A stretch of 64,000 bases of DNA, taken from Ruegeria meonggei (GTDB taxonomy: Bacteria > Pseudomonadota > Alphaproteobacteria > Rhodobacterales > Rhodobacteraceae). A program made the translations under genes and the position numbers. The notes under the pieces are model-generated. The model worked only from the letters and a program-made list of their open reading frames with translations. It made no database searches and was not told where the DNA came from. The DNA lies in the NCBI RefSeq assembly GCF_900172215.1, contig NZ_FWFP01000001.1:248001-312000 (forward strand), read 5' to 3'. Numbering within the stretch: the first letter of the stretch is position 1; every line of letters starts with the position of its first letter. This document shows positions 54,129-64,000 of the stretch, in pieces.

Positions 54129-55175
54129 TTACGGGATCAAAAGCGACGCATCGCCATAAGAAAAGAAACGGTATTTCTGCGCGATTGCGTGCGCATAGAC
54201 ATCACGCATTCGGTCTTGCCCCATCAGGGCAGAAACCAGCATCAACAACGTAGATTTCGGTAAATGAAAATTGGTCATCAGCGCATCGGTGACATGGAAC
54301 TGAAACCCAGGATAGATGAAAATGTCGGTCTCACCTTCCCACGGTTCGATCTGACCCGAGCGCGCAGCGCTTTCGATCAGGCGCAGCGCGGTGGTGCCGA
54401 CGGGTATCACGCGCCCTCCAGCGGCCTTGGTGGCGCGGATTTCCTCTGCTGCGGTGGCGCTGACCCTACCCCATTCGGCGTGCATCTTGTGAGTGGTCAC
54501 GTCCTCGACCTTGACCGGCAGAAAGGTGCCTGCGCCGACATGTAGGGTGACATGGCTGAACGTGATCCCGCGCGCCGACAGTGCCTGCATCAATGCAGCG
54601 TCGAAGTGTAGAGAGGCCGTGGGCGCGGCAACCGCTCCGGAATAGCGCGCCCATATTGTCTGGTAGTCGAACTTGTCCTGTTCATCCGCCGGGCGTTTGG
54701 CCGCAATATAAGGCGGCAAAGGCATTGCACCGGCCTGTTCCAGCGCCGCGTCGAAATCCTCGCCCGTCAGGTTGAAACGCAAATGGGCCTGGACGTCCTC
54801 GACCCGATCCAGCGTAGCGCTCAGATCGTCCGAGAACCGGATCTCTTCGCCGAGCTTTACCTTTTTTAGCGGCTTGATCAGTGCCGCCCAGGTGCCATCA
54901 GCTTGGGGGTCCAGTAACGTGACCTCAATCGCGGCGGACACCGGGCCCTGTGCGCTGTTGCGGTGACGCCGCCCGTTCAGACGTGCCGGGATCACGCGGG
55001 TGTCGTTCAGGACCAGCCGATCCCCCGAACGCAGCCAATCGGGCAAGTCATAGACATGCGCATCCGCAATCGCGTCCCCTTTGGCGGCCAGCAGACGCGC
55101 TGAGGAGCGCGGGCTGGCGGGCCGCGTGGCAATCAGGTCTTCGGGCAGGTGGAAATCGAAATCGCTGAGTTTCAT
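54129..55175 (-). CDS. queA: S-adenosylmethionine:tRNA ribosyltransferase-isomerase
   Basis: A 348-residue enzyme of queuosine biosynthesis that forms epoxyqueuosine on tRNA from 7-aminomethyl-7-deazaguanine. The N terminus [20 protein letters not shown], the block [13 protein letters not shown] and the C-terminal [16 protein letters not shown] are characteristic. The ATG at 55175 is chosen; the upstream 12 codons lack similarity. It starts 44 bp after the stop of the AsmA-like gene. Confidence 0.96.
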   Translation of the reverse strand: MKLSDFDFHLPEDLIATRPASPRSSARLLAAKGDAIADAHVYDLPDWLRSGDRLVLNDTRVIPARLNGRRHRNSAQGPVSAAIEVTLLDPQADGTWAALIKPLKKVKLGEEIRFSDDLSATLDRVEDVQAHLRFNLTGEDFDAALEQAGAMPLPPYIAAKRPADEQDKFDYQTIWARYSGAVAAPTASLHFDAALMQALSARGITFSHVTLHVGAGTFLPVKVEDVTTHKMHAEWGRVSATAAEEIRATKAAGGRVIPVGTTALRLIESAARSGQIEPWEGETDIFIYPGFQFHVTDALMTNFHLPKSTLLMLVSALMGQDRMRDVYAHAIAQKYRFFSYGDASLLIP

Positions 55176-55219
55176 GGGCGCGCCATACAGGGACTTATGA
55201 GATTCGGCCACATCCCCGT

Positions 55220-58200
55220 TCAGCGCTCCGATTCAGGGGCCCCATACGTCCGTTTCGGCTTGTCCGGTTTCGGGCGTTGAGCATTTGGCCCGTCAGTGAC
55301 CGTGGGCGCCGGTTTCCTCAGCAGATTGCGCAGGAACAGCGGGGCCAGACCGGATAGCGGATTCACTGCAACTTTCGGCTGGGTCAGCGGGCCTGTCAGG
55401 GTGTAGTTAAAGCCAATCACACCCTCGCCCTTTTTGGTAAAGACGCTGCCGATCGCGTTCACCAGATAGATCGGAGAAATCGCGCCGCGCAGGTTCAGCA
55501 GTCCGGCCACCGTATCGATCGTGCCGTCAAAGGACAGCCCCATCGATGGGCCTACAGCGCTGCCGCTGAGGACTTTGATCTCGGTCGGGGTGATCCGCAT
55601 ACGGCTTTCGATGGTTGAGAAAAAGATACCTTGCCCCGCCATTTCATCTATCAACCCAACAAGGCTGATGGCGTTCAGCAGTGCAGCCATGGCCGGGGCG
55701 TCCGTGATCCGCGTGTTGGTAATTTTCAGGATGACGTCATAGGTTCCCGGGCCTGCCACTGGTTCCAGTTGCAGGTCCAGAGACCCGCCGCGCGCCTGGG
55801 TGATCAAACCGGCTGATCGCAACACGGCGCCCGCATCGCCCGAGGTCAGGTTAACAGCGCTGCGGCCTGCACGCGGGGTAACCTGCCCGCGCACGGGGGC
55901 ACCGCCGTTGACGCTGGCGGAAAAAGCACCCGTAATTCCTCCAGTGGTTTGAAACGCGCCGGTAAAGCCGGTCAGCGCCACGGATTCAGTTACCTGCAAG
56001 CGATCCAGTACAACGTCCAGCTTAGGCCCGTTACCCGAGCCTCCTCCGCCGCCACCGCCACCATCGCCAAACGTTGCCAGCCCCAAGTTAATGACGCCGC
56101 CCAGAACGCGGATATCGGGAACGGCAGTGCCACGGCCGACCAGTTCAGCCGGGACCGCCAGCCAGTTTCCCACCTCGAACGAGCTGAACTCAACGCGCTC
56201 GAAGTTTCCGGCTGCAAAGGAAATCGATGCTGTTGTACGCAGTCCCGCGGCGTCAAGTTTCAGTTCGTCCACACGCAACGCATCGCCCAAGGTCGCCGCA
56301 ACTGTCATGGTTCCTTTTGTGCCTGGCCCTTTGCGCCAGCCCAGTTCAGGAATGGCCAGTGCGACACCTGACAGGTCGGATGTGGCCGTCAGTTTCGGCG
56401 GCTCGCCCGCGCCGATGCCCAGCGTAAGCTCGGCGCTGCCCCTGCCGGTCAGCATACCCCGCGGCAGGCCAGCCTTGATCTCGGTCATCAGCCGAGGGGA
56501 CAGTTCGATCTGACCGGTCAGTTCGCTGCGCTGAGGTTCGGTGCCTCCGATCGGTTGCCGCCAGGTAGCTTGCATAGGTACGTCGCCAAACAGCCCCTGC
56601 CCGGCAACTTCCACTGCGGTTTGATCGCCAGTCAGCTTCAGCCGGTCCGCGCTGACCGAAAAGCCCGGCACCAGACGGTCACTTTGCACGTCACCGATTT
56701 CGCCCAGAAAGTGAAACTCGGTCTCTTCGAATTTCAGTCCCTTTTTCATCGGCAATGACAGGGTGCCGGTCAGGCTGACTTGACCCGATGCCAGATCTAC
56801 CGGCAGGCCGGCCTTGCTCAGCAGTTCCAGCGGGGGCCGGTCCAGCAGCGACAATGCAGCCGTCGTGCTGCCAACAGCACTGATCCGTGTGATTGATGGC
56901 GACAGCTTCTTGATACCGGTATCCGGGATTATGAACGACGTGCCGGAGGCATCGATGGCACCGCCTTCATCAGCGATGACTTCGCCAGATTCGGCAGTGG
57001 CGGTAAACCGGCGGTTGATCAGACTGGCCTGACCTTGTGCGTTCTGAATCGGCGGCAAGGTTTTGGCAAAGCGGATCGTCGCCTCATCGAAACCAAAGTC
57101 CAGATAGATGTCTGGCTTGTTACCCGGTTGCAGACGCAACGCAAAATCAACGTCCGATAATTGCCCTTTATACACGTTCTCGGTCACCCAAAGCCTTGGC
57201 TTTGGCGCCAACAGCTCGGGCCAGTAATTCATTAACTGATCCGAATCCATATTGTCGAGATGAGCGTCAAGTTTGGCCGCCCAGCCCTCTGGCTTGCCAA
57301 TCAATTGCCCTGTGGCAAACAATCTGTGATCGGCATCTTCAACCGTCATCTGCCCGAGCCGCATCTCGAACGGGTTCAGCTTCATCTGGATATCCAGATC
57401 CGCGCGCGCCAGTTTCAGCGGTTCCGGGAACAGGCCAGCGGGGTTGATGTTAATGCTGCTGAGCCGCAGTTGCGACGTCAGGCTGTCCAACGCACCGTTT
57501 TCTATGCCCTGCAGGAACGCTTTGCCCTCTGCTTTTATTGATCCCCAGGCAGAGACCACAGACACTTCGTTAAAATCCAGCTCTTGCTGAACGGGATTAT
57601 AGGTAAAGTAGGTCCGGGCTGAATCGAATGGTATGGGCCGTGTTTCCTGTGTCGGCTGCACCGCACCCGACCCAAGGTTAAGTGTTGCGAACAACGGCCC
57701 AAGCGCGGCGTTGCCGTCGATACTACCGCGCAGGGCCCCGGAAATTGGCGCTTTGAGAACCTGCAGCCAGGACAGCGCAAGGCTTTGGCTGGCAAGGTCC
57801 TCGGCCGGCAGGTCGGTGATGGTAAACCCGAACTGTGCCTGCGGCGTACCCAGAACGCTGGTATAGTTGGCCTCGATCGAACTGGCATAGTCACGGCCGG
57901 TCAAAATGGAAAACCCGGTGGCGAGCCGCATTTCATCTCCGCTGCGGGTCATCGTGATGTGGCCGCCGTCAAAAACCCAGGCCCGCCCCAGCCGCAGGTC
58001 CTGATAGTCCAGCGTCAACGATTCCAGCTCAACCGATCTAAGACCCGACAGGATGGGAGACAGGAAAACGTCATCCGAGGCCTCGATAAGCTGCGCCAGG
58101 TCAGGTGCCTGCTGCACCGGGGCACTGCCCGATCCAACCGTCAGCGACAGCGCCCCATCCACCCCGCGCGTCAGTGCGATCTGCGCATCCCTCAGGATGA

Positions 58201-58615
58201 TGCGCCGTGGTCGGATCTGCCCCCTCAGCAACCCGCGCATGGACAGGCGTGTGCGCATATCCGCCACCTGGGCAATCTGCTGACCCGCGGCATCGCTGAT
58301 TGTCACATCGGTCAGCCTGATCCGGGGGCGCCAATCTTCGTTCACGATGAAACTGGCGTCGCCAAAACGAAACTGCAGCCCGCCGAGGCTGTGCTCGAGC
58401 CGTTGCTCGACCTTTTTCTTGACCCATTCCGGCGCGTGCAAGTTCTGTCCAAACAGAAAGAACCAACCTGCGAGGACCAATAGACCAACGGACAGAGTGG
58501 TCCCAAGCGACCAATGCGCAGCCTTTCGACGGCGCGACCGGCGGCGCGGAGGTTTCTCCGGCTGCGTCGCACTGCTGTCTTTGTGCTGCACCAATTTTCT
58601 ATCCACGCCTTTCAA
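55220..58615 (-). CDS. AsmA/YhdP-like large envelope protein
   Basis: An 1131-residue protein with a basic N terminus ([10 protein letters not shown]), one membrane helix at about 36-56, then a very long periplasmic region of beta-rich repeats (DUF3971 and AsmA-like C-terminal parts). A glycine run ([10 protein letters not shown] near 852-861) looks like a flexible linker. Proteins of this type (YhdP, TamB, AsmA) bridge inner and outer membrane and are linked to phospholipid transport. It is the first gene of the run with queA, MFS and DUF924. The start may be a later methionine, but the membrane helix fits the first one. Confidence 0.85.
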   Translation of the reverse strand: MKGVDRKLVQHKDSSATQPEKPPRRRSRRRKAAHWSLGTTLSVGLLVLAGWFFLFGQNLHAPEWVKKKVEQRLEHSLGGLQFRFGDASFIVNEDWRPRIRLTDVTISDAAGQQIAQVADMRTRLSMRGLLRGQIRPRRIILRDAQIALTRGVDGALSLTVGSGSAPVQQAPDLAQLIEASDDVFLSPILSGLRSVELESLTLDYQDLRLGRAWVFDGGHITMTRSGDEMRLATGFSILTGRDYASSIEANYTSVLGTPQAQFGFTITDLPAEDLASQSLALSWLQVLKAPISGALRGSIDGNAALGPLFATLNLGSGAVQPTQETRPIPFDSARTYFTYNPVQQELDFNEVSVVSAWGSIKAEGKAFLQGIENGALDSLTSQLRLSSININPAGLFPEPLKLARADLDIQMKLNPFEMRLGQMTVEDADHRLFATGQLIGKPEGWAAKLDAHLDNMDSDQLMNYWPELLAPKPRLWVTENVYKGQLSDVDFALRLQPGNKPDIYLDFGFDEATIRFAKTLPPIQNAQGQASLINRRFTATAESGEVIADEGGAIDASGTSFIIPDTGIKKLSPSITRISAVGSTTAALSLLDRPPLELLSKAGLPVDLASGQVSLTGTLSLPMKKGLKFEETEFHFLGEIGDVQSDRLVPGFSVSADRLKLTGDQTAVEVAGQGLFGDVPMQATWRQPIGGTEPQRSELTGQIELSPRLMTEIKAGLPRGMLTGRGSAELTLGIGAGEPPKLTATSDLSGVALAIPELGWRKGPGTKGTMTVAATLGDALRVDELKLDAAGLRTTASISFAAGNFERVEFSSFEVGNWLAVPAELVGRGTAVPDIRVLGGVINLGLATFGDGGGGGGGGSGNGPKLDVVLDRLQVTESVALTGFTGAFQTTGGITGAFSASVNGGAPVRGQVTPRAGRSAVNLTSGDAGAVLRSAGLITQARGGSLDLQLEPVAGPGTYDVILKITNTRITDAPAMAALLNAISLVGLIDEMAGQGIFFSTIESRMRITPTEIKVLSGSAVGPSMGLSFDGTIDTVAGLLNLRGAISPIYLVNAIGSVFTKKGEGVIGFNYTLTGPLTQPKVAVNPLSGLAPLFLRNLLRKPAPTVTDGPNAQRPKPDKPKRTYGAPESER

Positions 58616-58674
58616 CCCGCCGACACCGCCCTATGATGTCGGGCAGCCCATAAAAAACTTTAGCGGAGTTTCCA

Positions 58675-59136
58675 ATGCCCGACGTTACAGACATCGCCCC
58701 TGATTTCACATTACCCCGCGACGGAGGCGGCGAGGTGACGCTGTCAGACCTGCGCGGCGGCACCGTCGTTCTGTTCTTCTATCCCCGCGATGATACGCCG
58801 GGCTGCACCAAGGAATCCATCGGTTTCTCGGAACAACTTCAAGCCTTTGCGGATGTGGGCGCTCAAGTTTTCGGCATCTCGCGCGATAGTGTCGCCAAGC
58901 ATGACAAGTTTGTCGCCAAACACAGCCTGACCACGCCGCTTCTGTCGGACGAGGGGTCTTCGGTCTGTGAGGACTATGGCGTGTGGGTCGAAAAGAACAT
59001 GTATGGTCGCAAGTCGATGGGGATCGAGCGGTCGACCTTTGTGATTGGCAGCGACGGTAAGATCGCCCATGCCTGGCGCAAGGTGAAAGTGCCCGGCCAT
59101 GTTGATGAGGTTCTGGAGGCCGTGCGCGCCCTGTGA
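58675..59136 (+). CDS. bcp: Bcp-type peroxiredoxin
   Basis: A 153-residue thiol peroxidase reducing hydroperoxides. The peroxidatic cysteine is C44 in DDTPGCTKESIGF. The usual Bcp resolving cysteine five residues on is isoleucine (I49) here; a second cysteine, C98 in SSVCEDYGVW, is in a position seen in another Bcp subtype. So the enzyme either uses C98 or a partner thiol. It diverges from the AsmA-like gene and precedes the DUF455 gene on the same strand. Confidence 0.9.
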   Translation: MPDVTDIAPDFTLPRDGGGEVTLSDLRGGTVVLFFYPRDDTPGCTKESIGFSEQLQAFADVGAQVFGISRDSVAKHDKFVAKHSLTTPLLSDEGSSVCEDYGVWVEKNMYGRKSMGIERSTFVIGSDGKIAHAWRKVKVPGHVDEVLEAVRAL

Positions 59137-59199
59137 CCCTCTCGACCACGGTCGCCATCCGGTTTATGACCCGCGCATCCAAGTAATCGGAGAGTGCTG

Positions 59200-60033
59200 G
59201 TGCCCAAAACCCTGACCCAGATGGCGACCGAAGTTCTGAACACGGCGAACGGGCGGGAAAAAACCGCCCTGTCCAAACGCCATGCCGCCGCGTGGTTTGC
59301 GTCCCGAAAGGGTGAGGCCCCCGCAATTGAGGTCGGAACAGCCACCCCTCCACTGCAACCCGCCCGTCCGGATCAGCCCGAGCTGCTGTCCCCCCGCGAA
59401 GTTCCAAAACGCAAACCCGGCACTCCTGCTGGCCGCGTCGCCCTGCTGCACGCGGTTGCTCATATCGAATTGAACGCCGTTGACCTGCATTGGGACATCA
59501 TCGCTCGGTTCGGTCACGTCCCGATGCCCATTGGTTTCTACGATGACTGGGTCAAATGCGCCGAAGAAGAATCACGCCATTTCGAGATGGTCTGCGACTG
59601 TTTGGAACAGATGGACAGCCATTACGGCGCCCTGCCCGCCCATGCCGGTATGTGGCGGGCCGCCGAAGACACCACCCAAGACCTGATGGGTCGGCTGGCG
59701 GTTGTGCCCATGGTGCTGGAAGCGCGCGGGCTGGACGTAACGCCCGGCATGATCGACATCTTTCGCAAGGCAAAGGCCGATCAAGCTATTGCCGCGCTAG
59801 AAGTGATTTATGCCGAAGAGGTCGCCCATGTCGCCTATGGTTCAAAATGGTTCCACTTTCTGTGCGGACGCGAGAATGCCGACCCCAAAGAAGTATTCCA
59901 CAAACTGGTCCGGCGCTATTTCCACGGGGTGCTGAAACCACCTTTCAACGAGGAAAAACGCGCGGAGGCCGGGCTACCGCCTGATTTCTACTGGCCCCTG
60001 ACCGAAGACCTGCCGCCGCCCGGCCAAGCGTAA
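59200..60033 (+). CDS. DUF455 ferritin-like protein
   Basis: A 277-residue protein with a four-helix ferritin-like region. Di-iron-type glutamates and histidines are seen in AHIELNAVDLHWD, AEEESRHFEM and YAEEVAHVAYGS. The family (COG2833) has no firm function; oxygen or peroxide chemistry is possible. The start is best at GTG 59200, seven bases after GGAG, though an upstream GTG at 59194 is also open. It lies downstream of bcp, which fits an oxidative-stress setting. Confidence 0.85.
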   Translation: MPKTLTQMATEVLNTANGREKTALSKRHAAAWFASRKGEAPAIEVGTATPPLQPARPDQPELLSPREVPKRKPGTPAGRVALLHAVAHIELNAVDLHWDIIARFGHVPMPIGFYDDWVKCAEEESRHFEMVCDCLEQMDSHYGALPAHAGMWRAAEDTTQDLMGRLAVVPMVLEARGLDVTPGMIDIFRKAKADQAIAALEVIYAEEVAHVAYGSKWFHFLCGRENADPKEVFHKLVRRYFHGVLKPPFNEEKRAEAGLPPDFYWPLTEDLPPPGQA

Positions 60034-60215
60034 TAAACACGCTCAAGTTGACGTTATCGGCAATTTCCCGCCGAGAATTGGCTGGAATAACACCCTTTGT
60101 TGTGTGAACTGGTTAACAAACTTGCCCAAATCAAACGGGACCTCTATGCACTTCGCCCAAGGGACGGCTATCGCTCACGACCGGTCCCGATCTTGGGGAT
60201 GAGAGGTAAGGACGC

Positions 60216-61541
60216 GTGCGAACCCGTCTTGCAATCAAATTACACTCGCTGCTCGAGCGGCATTTCCCGGAACGCCGGGTCTTTCTGAAATCTGACAATG
60301 ACACACGGTTCATCCGACTCAGTTCGGAAACTCAGTTATTTGCTGTCGCCGGGGTTGCAGTGATCGTTGGCTGGACCACGGTTGCAACGGCAATCCTGCT
60401 GATGGATAGCATCGGATCAGGCAATTTCCGGGAACAGGCAAAACGCGATCAGGCGACCTATCAAGACCGCCTGAATATCCTATCGACAGAGCGCGACTCG
60501 CGCGCCCATGAAGCTCTGGCAGCACAAGACCGCTTTAATGCGGCGCTGGAGCAGATCTCGGCGATGCAATCGGAACTGTTGGCATCGGAAAATCGCCGCC
60601 GCGAGTTGGAAACCGGAATCGAAGTCATCCAGACGACCCTGCGCGCCACCATGAAACAGCGCGAAGATGCCCGGACCGAGCTGGCCAAAATGCAGCAGGA
60701 TGGCGGTGACAGCGACATGTATATGGCTTCGGCCGCAGCCCCCCAGCAGATGGGTTTCATGACCGAGGCTTTGGTCCGTACTGCCGAAGAACGCGATCAG
60801 ATCGCCGCCAATGCCCAGAACGCGCTGGACCAGCGAGACGAGCTTGAGCTGGAAATCCAGCTGATGCAGGAACGCAGCGATGAGATTTTCCGCCAGCTGG
60901 AAGAGGCCATGGTGATCTCGGTCGAACCGCTGGACAAGATGTTCCGCCAGGCCGGTATGCCCACCGACCGCATCATCGAAGAAGTGCGGCGCGGATACAG
61001 CGGTATGGGCGGCCCGCTGACCCCTTTATCCTTCAGCACGCGCGGTGAGGACCTGACCCCCGACGAGATCCGCGCAAACACTCTGCTGCAACAGATGGAT
61101 CAGCTGAACCTGTACCGTATTGCAGCCGAAAAAGCGCCTTTTGCCAGCCCCGTGAATTCCGTCGTGCGGTTCACCAGCGGTTTTGGCACCCGGCGTGATC
61201 CCAAAACCGGTGGCCGCCGCATGCATAACGGTGTGGACTTCGCCGGAGCAACAGGAACGGACATCTTTGCAACCGCCGATGGAGTGGTGACGCACGCGGG
61301 CTGGCAGTCCGGTTTCGGACGTCTGGTAAAAATCAGGCACGCGTTTGGAATTGAGACACTTTACGCCCATAACACCAAGATACGGGTCAAGGTTGGTCAA
61401 AGGGTCTCGCGCGGGGATCATATTGCTGATATGGGTAGCACCGGACGGTCTACCGGCACGCATCTGCACTATGAGGTGCGTGCAAACGGAAAACCAGTTA
61501 ACCCAATGACTTACATCAAGGCTGCGAGAAATGTTTTCTAA
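60216..61541 (+). CDS. M23-family peptidoglycan endopeptidase
   Basis: A 441-residue membrane-anchored protein: one helix (about 34-60), a long coiled coil (about 80-230) and a C-terminal M23 (LytM) domain (about 310-430). The zinc ligands are in RMHNGVDFAG and GTHLHYEVRANG, with IRHAFGIETLYAHN as the typical inner strand. It cuts peptide cross-bridges or activates amidases. The start is GTG at 60216. It overlaps the bactofilin gene by 11 bp, which couples their synthesis. Confidence 0.92.
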   Translation: MRTRLAIKLHSLLERHFPERRVFLKSDNDTRFIRLSSETQLFAVAGVAVIVGWTTVATAILLMDSIGSGNFREQAKRDQATYQDRLNILSTERDSRAHEALAAQDRFNAALEQISAMQSELLASENRRRELETGIEVIQTTLRATMKQREDARTELAKMQQDGGDSDMYMASAAAPQQMGFMTEALVRTAEERDQIAANAQNALDQRDELELEIQLMQERSDEIFRQLEEAMVISVEPLDKMFRQAGMPTDRIIEEVRRGYSGMGGPLTPLSFSTRGEDLTPDEIRANTLLQQMDQLNLYRIAAEKAPFASPVNSVVRFTSGFGTRRDPKTGGRRMHNGVDFAGATGTDIFATADGVVTHAGWQSGFGRLVKIRHAFGIETLYAHNTKIRVKVGQRVSRGDHIADMGSTGRSTGTHLHYEVRANGKPVNPMTYIKAARNVF

Positions 61542-62031
61542 GAGCAAAATCAACGAGCCCGGAACCAACGCCCCCGAGGCAGCCAAGCCTGCCGCTCCGG
61601 CCACACCGGCAACCCCCGCACCGGCGGAAACCAAGGCCAGCACCGCGCCCAAGCCCAAGCCTCCGGCGTCGGTTTTGTCCTCTGACCTGCACATCACCGG
61701 CAACCTGAAGACGTCGGGTGACATTCAGGTCGAAGGCACGGTCGAAGGCGATATCCGCGCACATCTGCTGACCATCGGCGAAACCGCGACGATCAAAGGC
61801 GAAGTCACTGCCGATGACGTAGTCATAAATGGCCGCATCGTAGGCCGCGTCCGTGGCCTGAAGGTGCGCCTGACCTCGACCGCACGGGTCGAAGGCGACA
61901 TCATCCACAAGACCATCGCAATCGAAAGCGGCGCGCATTTCGAAGGCTCCGTACAACGTCAGGACGACCCGCTGAACCCGGGCCGCAGCGGCAAATCGGG
62001 TGCCAACCCGGCGGCTGAAGTCAAGCAGTAA
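61531..62031 (+). CDS. Bactofilin
   Basis: A 166-residue cytoskeletal protein. A proline/alanine-rich N-terminal tail (about 10-48) is followed by a right-handed beta-helix (about 50-145) of repeated GDIQVEGTVEGDI- and ADDVVINGRIVGR-type turns. Bactofilins form filaments without nucleotides and localise cell-wall enzymes. Its start lies inside the 3' end of the M23 gene, a pairing known elsewhere for shape control. A terminator follows. Confidence 0.93.
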   Translation: MFSKSKINEPGTNAPEAAKPAAPATPATPAPAETKASTAPKPKPPASVLSSDLHITGNLKTSGDIQVEGTVEGDIRAHLLTIGETATIKGEVTADDVVINGRIVGRVRGLKVRLTSTARVEGDIIHKTIAIESGAHFEGSVQRQDDPLNPGRSGKSGANPAAEVKQ

Positions 62032-62057
62032 CGCCAAGCGATATCAGACGAGCAAAG

Positions 62058-62085
62058 CGCCGCAGCCTAGCCTGCGGCGTTTTTC
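62058..62085 (+). terminator. Intrinsic terminator after bactofilin
   Basis: Arms CGCCGCAG (62058-62065) and CTGCGGCG (62072-62079) with a six-base loop, followed by five T. It ends the M23/bactofilin unit 26 bp after the stop. Confidence 0.85.
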
Positions 62086-62152
62086 ATTTAACGGGCTGAC
62101 TTGATCATAAATTCCGGTTCCAAGCCCAGAATGGTCCGTATAGAGTTCTGAC

Positions 62153-62962
62153 ATGTTGATCTTTTTTGCCCTTCTGCTGATGGTCGCAGGCTTTTTTTTG
62201 TATCGCCATTGGTCCAAATCCCAGGCCCGCCATCAGCTTTTGGCCACCCCCCTGACAGACCATCAACGCGCCATCATCGACCTGCAGGTGCCGCTTGTTC
62301 GGCGACTTCCAACCGATTTGCGGGCCAATCTGGATGGCAAGGTCAACCTGTTTCTGGACCAGGTCAGCTTTTTTGGCTGTGACGGGCTGGACGTTACCGA
62401 AGAGATGCAGCTAGCCATTGCCGCGCAGGCCTGCCTGCTGATCGTCAACAGCGACCTGTGGTACGACCATCTGACCACCATCCTGATCTATCCCAGCGCC
62501 TTTAAGTCCCGACAGCGCAGGCAGGACGGCTATGTCGTCAGCGAAAAAGAGATCGTGCGTACCGGCGAAAGCTGGGACCGTGGGCCGGTGATCCTGTCTT
62601 GGTCTCATAGCGCGCAAGGGGCGTTGGATGACCGGGACGGCCAGAATGTCGTGCTGCACGAGTTTGCCCATCAGATTGATGACCTGTCCGGCGGCACCAA
62701 CGGTGTCCCGATCCTGAGCAACGGGCAGAGCTTTGCCGAATGGGAAAGCGTGTTCCTGACTGCCTATGACGCCCATGTCCGCGCCGTCGAGCATGGCCAG
62801 CCGACAGTCATCGACCCCTATGGTGCGACGGGCCACGAAGAGTTCTTTGCCGTCTCGGTCGAGGTGTTCTTTGAACAGCCCCAGCAACTGAAAAGGGCCG
62901 TCCCAGAAGTGTACGAGCAGCTGTCCAAACTGTTCCGGCTGGACCCCGTCACCTGGCGCTGA
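62153..62962 (+). CDS. M90-family (MtfA-like) zinc peptidase
   Basis: A 269-residue protein with an N-terminal hydrophobic helix (about 2-17), so it is membrane-anchored, unlike the soluble E. coli MtfA. The zinc motif is HEFAHQID (H169, E170, H173), and the third ligand region is GHEEFFAVSVEVFF. E. coli MtfA binds the regulator Mlc; whether this holds here is unknown. It is a single gene between two terminator or promoter gaps. Confidence 0.88.
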   Translation: MLIFFALLLMVAGFFLYRHWSKSQARHQLLATPLTDHQRAIIDLQVPLVRRLPTDLRANLDGKVNLFLDQVSFFGCDGLDVTEEMQLAIAAQACLLIVNSDLWYDHLTTILIYPSAFKSRQRRQDGYVVSEKEIVRTGESWDRGPVILSWSHSAQGALDDRDGQNVVLHEFAHQIDDLSGGTNGVPILSNGQSFAEWESVFLTAYDAHVRAVEHGQPTVIDPYGATGHEEFFAVSVEVFFEQPQQLKRAVPEVYEQLSKLFRLDPVTWR

Positions 62963-63052
62963 GCCCCTGCCACACAGCCTTGATTGCAGGCAATTTCGCG
63001 AAAACAACTTTTTGAGTTACCCTGAAACCTATTGTTTTCAGGAGGGCTTTTC

Positions 63053-63739
63053 ATGTCATCAAAACTCATGGCCGAATTCTTCGGTACGTTCTGGCTGGTG
63101 CTGGGTGGTTGCGGAAGCGCTGTACTGGCGGCAGGCGTTGCGGATGTCGGTATCGGCTGGCTGGGTGTTTCCTTTGCCTTTGGCCTGACCGTCCTGACCA
63201 TGGCCTATGCGGTCGGTCACATCTCTGGCGGGCATTTCAACCCGGCGGTCAGTCTGGGCTTGATGATCGGAGGCAGGTTCCCGGCCAAAGACCTGCTGCC
63301 CTATTGGATCGCGCAGGTGATCGGAGCAATCTTGGCGGCAACAGTGCTGTATGTGATCGTCAGCGGCGCGCCCGGGTTCGAAGGTGTCGGCGGATTTGCC
63401 TCGAACGGGTATGGGGCCGCGTCACCCGAGGGCTATTCGTTGATGTCCGCGCTTGTGATCGAGATCGTCCTGACCGCGTTCTTCATCATGATCATTCTAG
63501 GCGCCACATCTGAAAGAGCACCCGCAGGCTTTGCCCCGATTGCCATCGGGTTGGGCCTGACGCTGATCCACCTGATCTCGATCCCGGTGACAAACACGTC
63601 CGTGAACCCGGCACGGTCCACAGGGGTTGCCCTGTTCGCCGATGGCCCAGCGCTTGCGCAACTGTGGCTGTTCTGGGTGGCTCCCCTGATCGGCGGCGCA
63701 ATCGGTGCGCTGATCTGGAAGGCTATGGGCGAAGATTAA
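63053..63739 (+). CDS. aqpZ: Aquaporin Z
   Basis: A 228-residue water channel with six helices and two NPA half-helices: HFNPAVS (near residue 63) and SVNPARSTG (near 185). Selectivity-filter residues fitting a water-specific channel (histidine in LIHLIS and the arginine after the second NPA) are visible. The ATG at 63053 has a GGAGG site; the open frame starts seven codons earlier. A bidirectional terminator follows. Confidence 0.94.
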   Translation: MSSKLMAEFFGTFWLVLGGCGSAVLAAGVADVGIGWLGVSFAFGLTVLTMAYAVGHISGGHFNPAVSLGLMIGGRFPAKDLLPYWIAQVIGAILAATVLYVIVSGAPGFEGVGGFASNGYGAASPEGYSLMSALVIEIVLTAFFIMIILGATSERAPAGFAPIAIGLGLTLIHLISIPVTNTSVNPARSTGVALFADGPALAQLWLFWVAPLIGGAIGALIWKAMGED

Positions 63740-63752
63740 CCGTCCACGTCAG

Positions 63753-63793
63753 AAAAAAGGCCCCGAAGTGATATATGTTTCGGGGCCTTTTTT
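63753..63793. terminator. Bidirectional terminator between aqpZ and the cyclophilin gene
   Basis: Long arms AAAAAAGGCCCCGAA (63753-63767) and TTCGGGGCCTTTTTT (63779-63793) with an 11-base loop. It has an A-run on one side and a T-run on the other, so it works on both strands. Confidence 0.9.
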
Positions 63794-64000
63794 TATTCGA
63801 TTGGCTTCACGCTTTTCATCACATCAGGCTGACCGATGACCGCGCCATTTGGGCCATCGCCCCGCTTGATCGCATCCACAACCTCCATTCCGCCAGTCAC
63901 CTCACCCACAACGGTGTATTGACCATCCAGAAACGGGCCCGGAGCAAACATGATGAAGAATTGTGAATTGGCGCTGTTGGGATCCTGAGCCCGTGCCATG
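63793..64000 (-). CDS. Cyclophilin-type peptidyl-prolyl isomerase, C-terminal part
   Basis: The visible 69 or so residues are the end of a cyclophilin: [17 protein letters not shown] and [21 protein letters not shown] are core signatures including the catalytic-site region. The gene continues beyond the right edge, so the start, any signal peptide and the length are unknown. It ends at the terminator shared with aqpZ. Confidence 0.9.
   Translation of the reverse strand, partial: MARAQDPNSANSQFFIMFAPGPFLDGQYTVVGEVTGGMEVVDAIKRGDGPNGAVIGQPDVMKSVKPIE

Overview
The window is a GC-rich (about 60 percent) chromosomal segment of an alphaproteobacterium of the order Rhodobacterales, most like the Roseobacter group (Ruegeria, Phaeobacter and relatives). 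This rests on gene content and order: a dgt / argS block next to an ErpA-type protein, an RSP_2648-type PIN protein beside an RlmI-type methyltransferase and glnE, an amidase / mrcA / prfB run, 5-aminolevulinate synthase (the C4 heme route), and TRAP transport. I see no rRNA, tRNA, CRISPR, prophage or insertion sequence. Nearly all of it reads as vertically inherited core genome.

Layout. 1-6.3 kb: a SPOR-type gene start, argS, a periplasmic molybdopterin-fold protein, dgt, erpA, xthA and a flavin monooxygenase. 6.4-11.3 kb: dksA, then a co-directional set made of a MoxR ATPase, a GNAT enzyme, a DUF2927 lipoprotein, a 56-residue membrane protein and a VWA protein. 11.3-17.7 kb: LysE exporter, M48 protease, PIN protein, RlmI-like methyltransferase, a 90-residue conserved protein and glnE. 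17.9-20.1 kb: DUF2852 and RDD membrane proteins, Bpt protein-tagging transferase and a glyoxalase-fold protein. 20.2-27.1 kb: a three-gene TRAP transporter divergent from a sensor kinase / NarL-type regulator pair. 27.2-31.2 kb: a glyoxalase-fold protein, a HalD/BesD-like Fe(II)/2-oxoglutarate oxygenase, and the acetolactate synthase operon behind a transcription attenuator. 31.5-41.6 kb: an XRE regulator, DUF2189, an amidase, an M50 protease, prfB, PBP1A, a cell-wall amidase and an aminotransferase. 41.6-49.9 kb: a TPR protease with a DsbA/ScsC-like protein, a lipoprotein, ispG, a RodZ-like protein, hemA and a dipeptidase. 50-64 kb: lpdA, a small coiled-coil membrane protein, DUF924, an MFS carrier, queA, a large AsmA-like protein, Bcp, DUF455, M23 peptidase plus bactofilin, MtfA-like peptidase, aquaporin and the end of a cyclophilin gene.

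The functional themes are envelope construction (PBP1A, AmiC-type amidase, M23/bactofilin, RodZ, AsmA-like), central nitrogen and amino-acid metabolism (glnE, ilvBH), heme and isoprenoid supply (hemA, ispG) and regulated solute uptake (TRAP).

The most informative non-coding signals are: six copies of a dispersed intergenic repeat, two pairs of them inverted; an ilv leader peptide with terminator and competing hairpin; a perfect FNR-type box placed as a class II activator site before hemA; two near-identical inverted palindromes flanking the promoter region of the DUF2852 gene; a 9-bp-arm palindrome before lpdA; and a small palindrome in the TRAP / two-component divergent promoter region. The best candidates for a little-described system are the MoxR-VWA-DUF2927 set and the TRAP unit with its NarL-type two-component pair.
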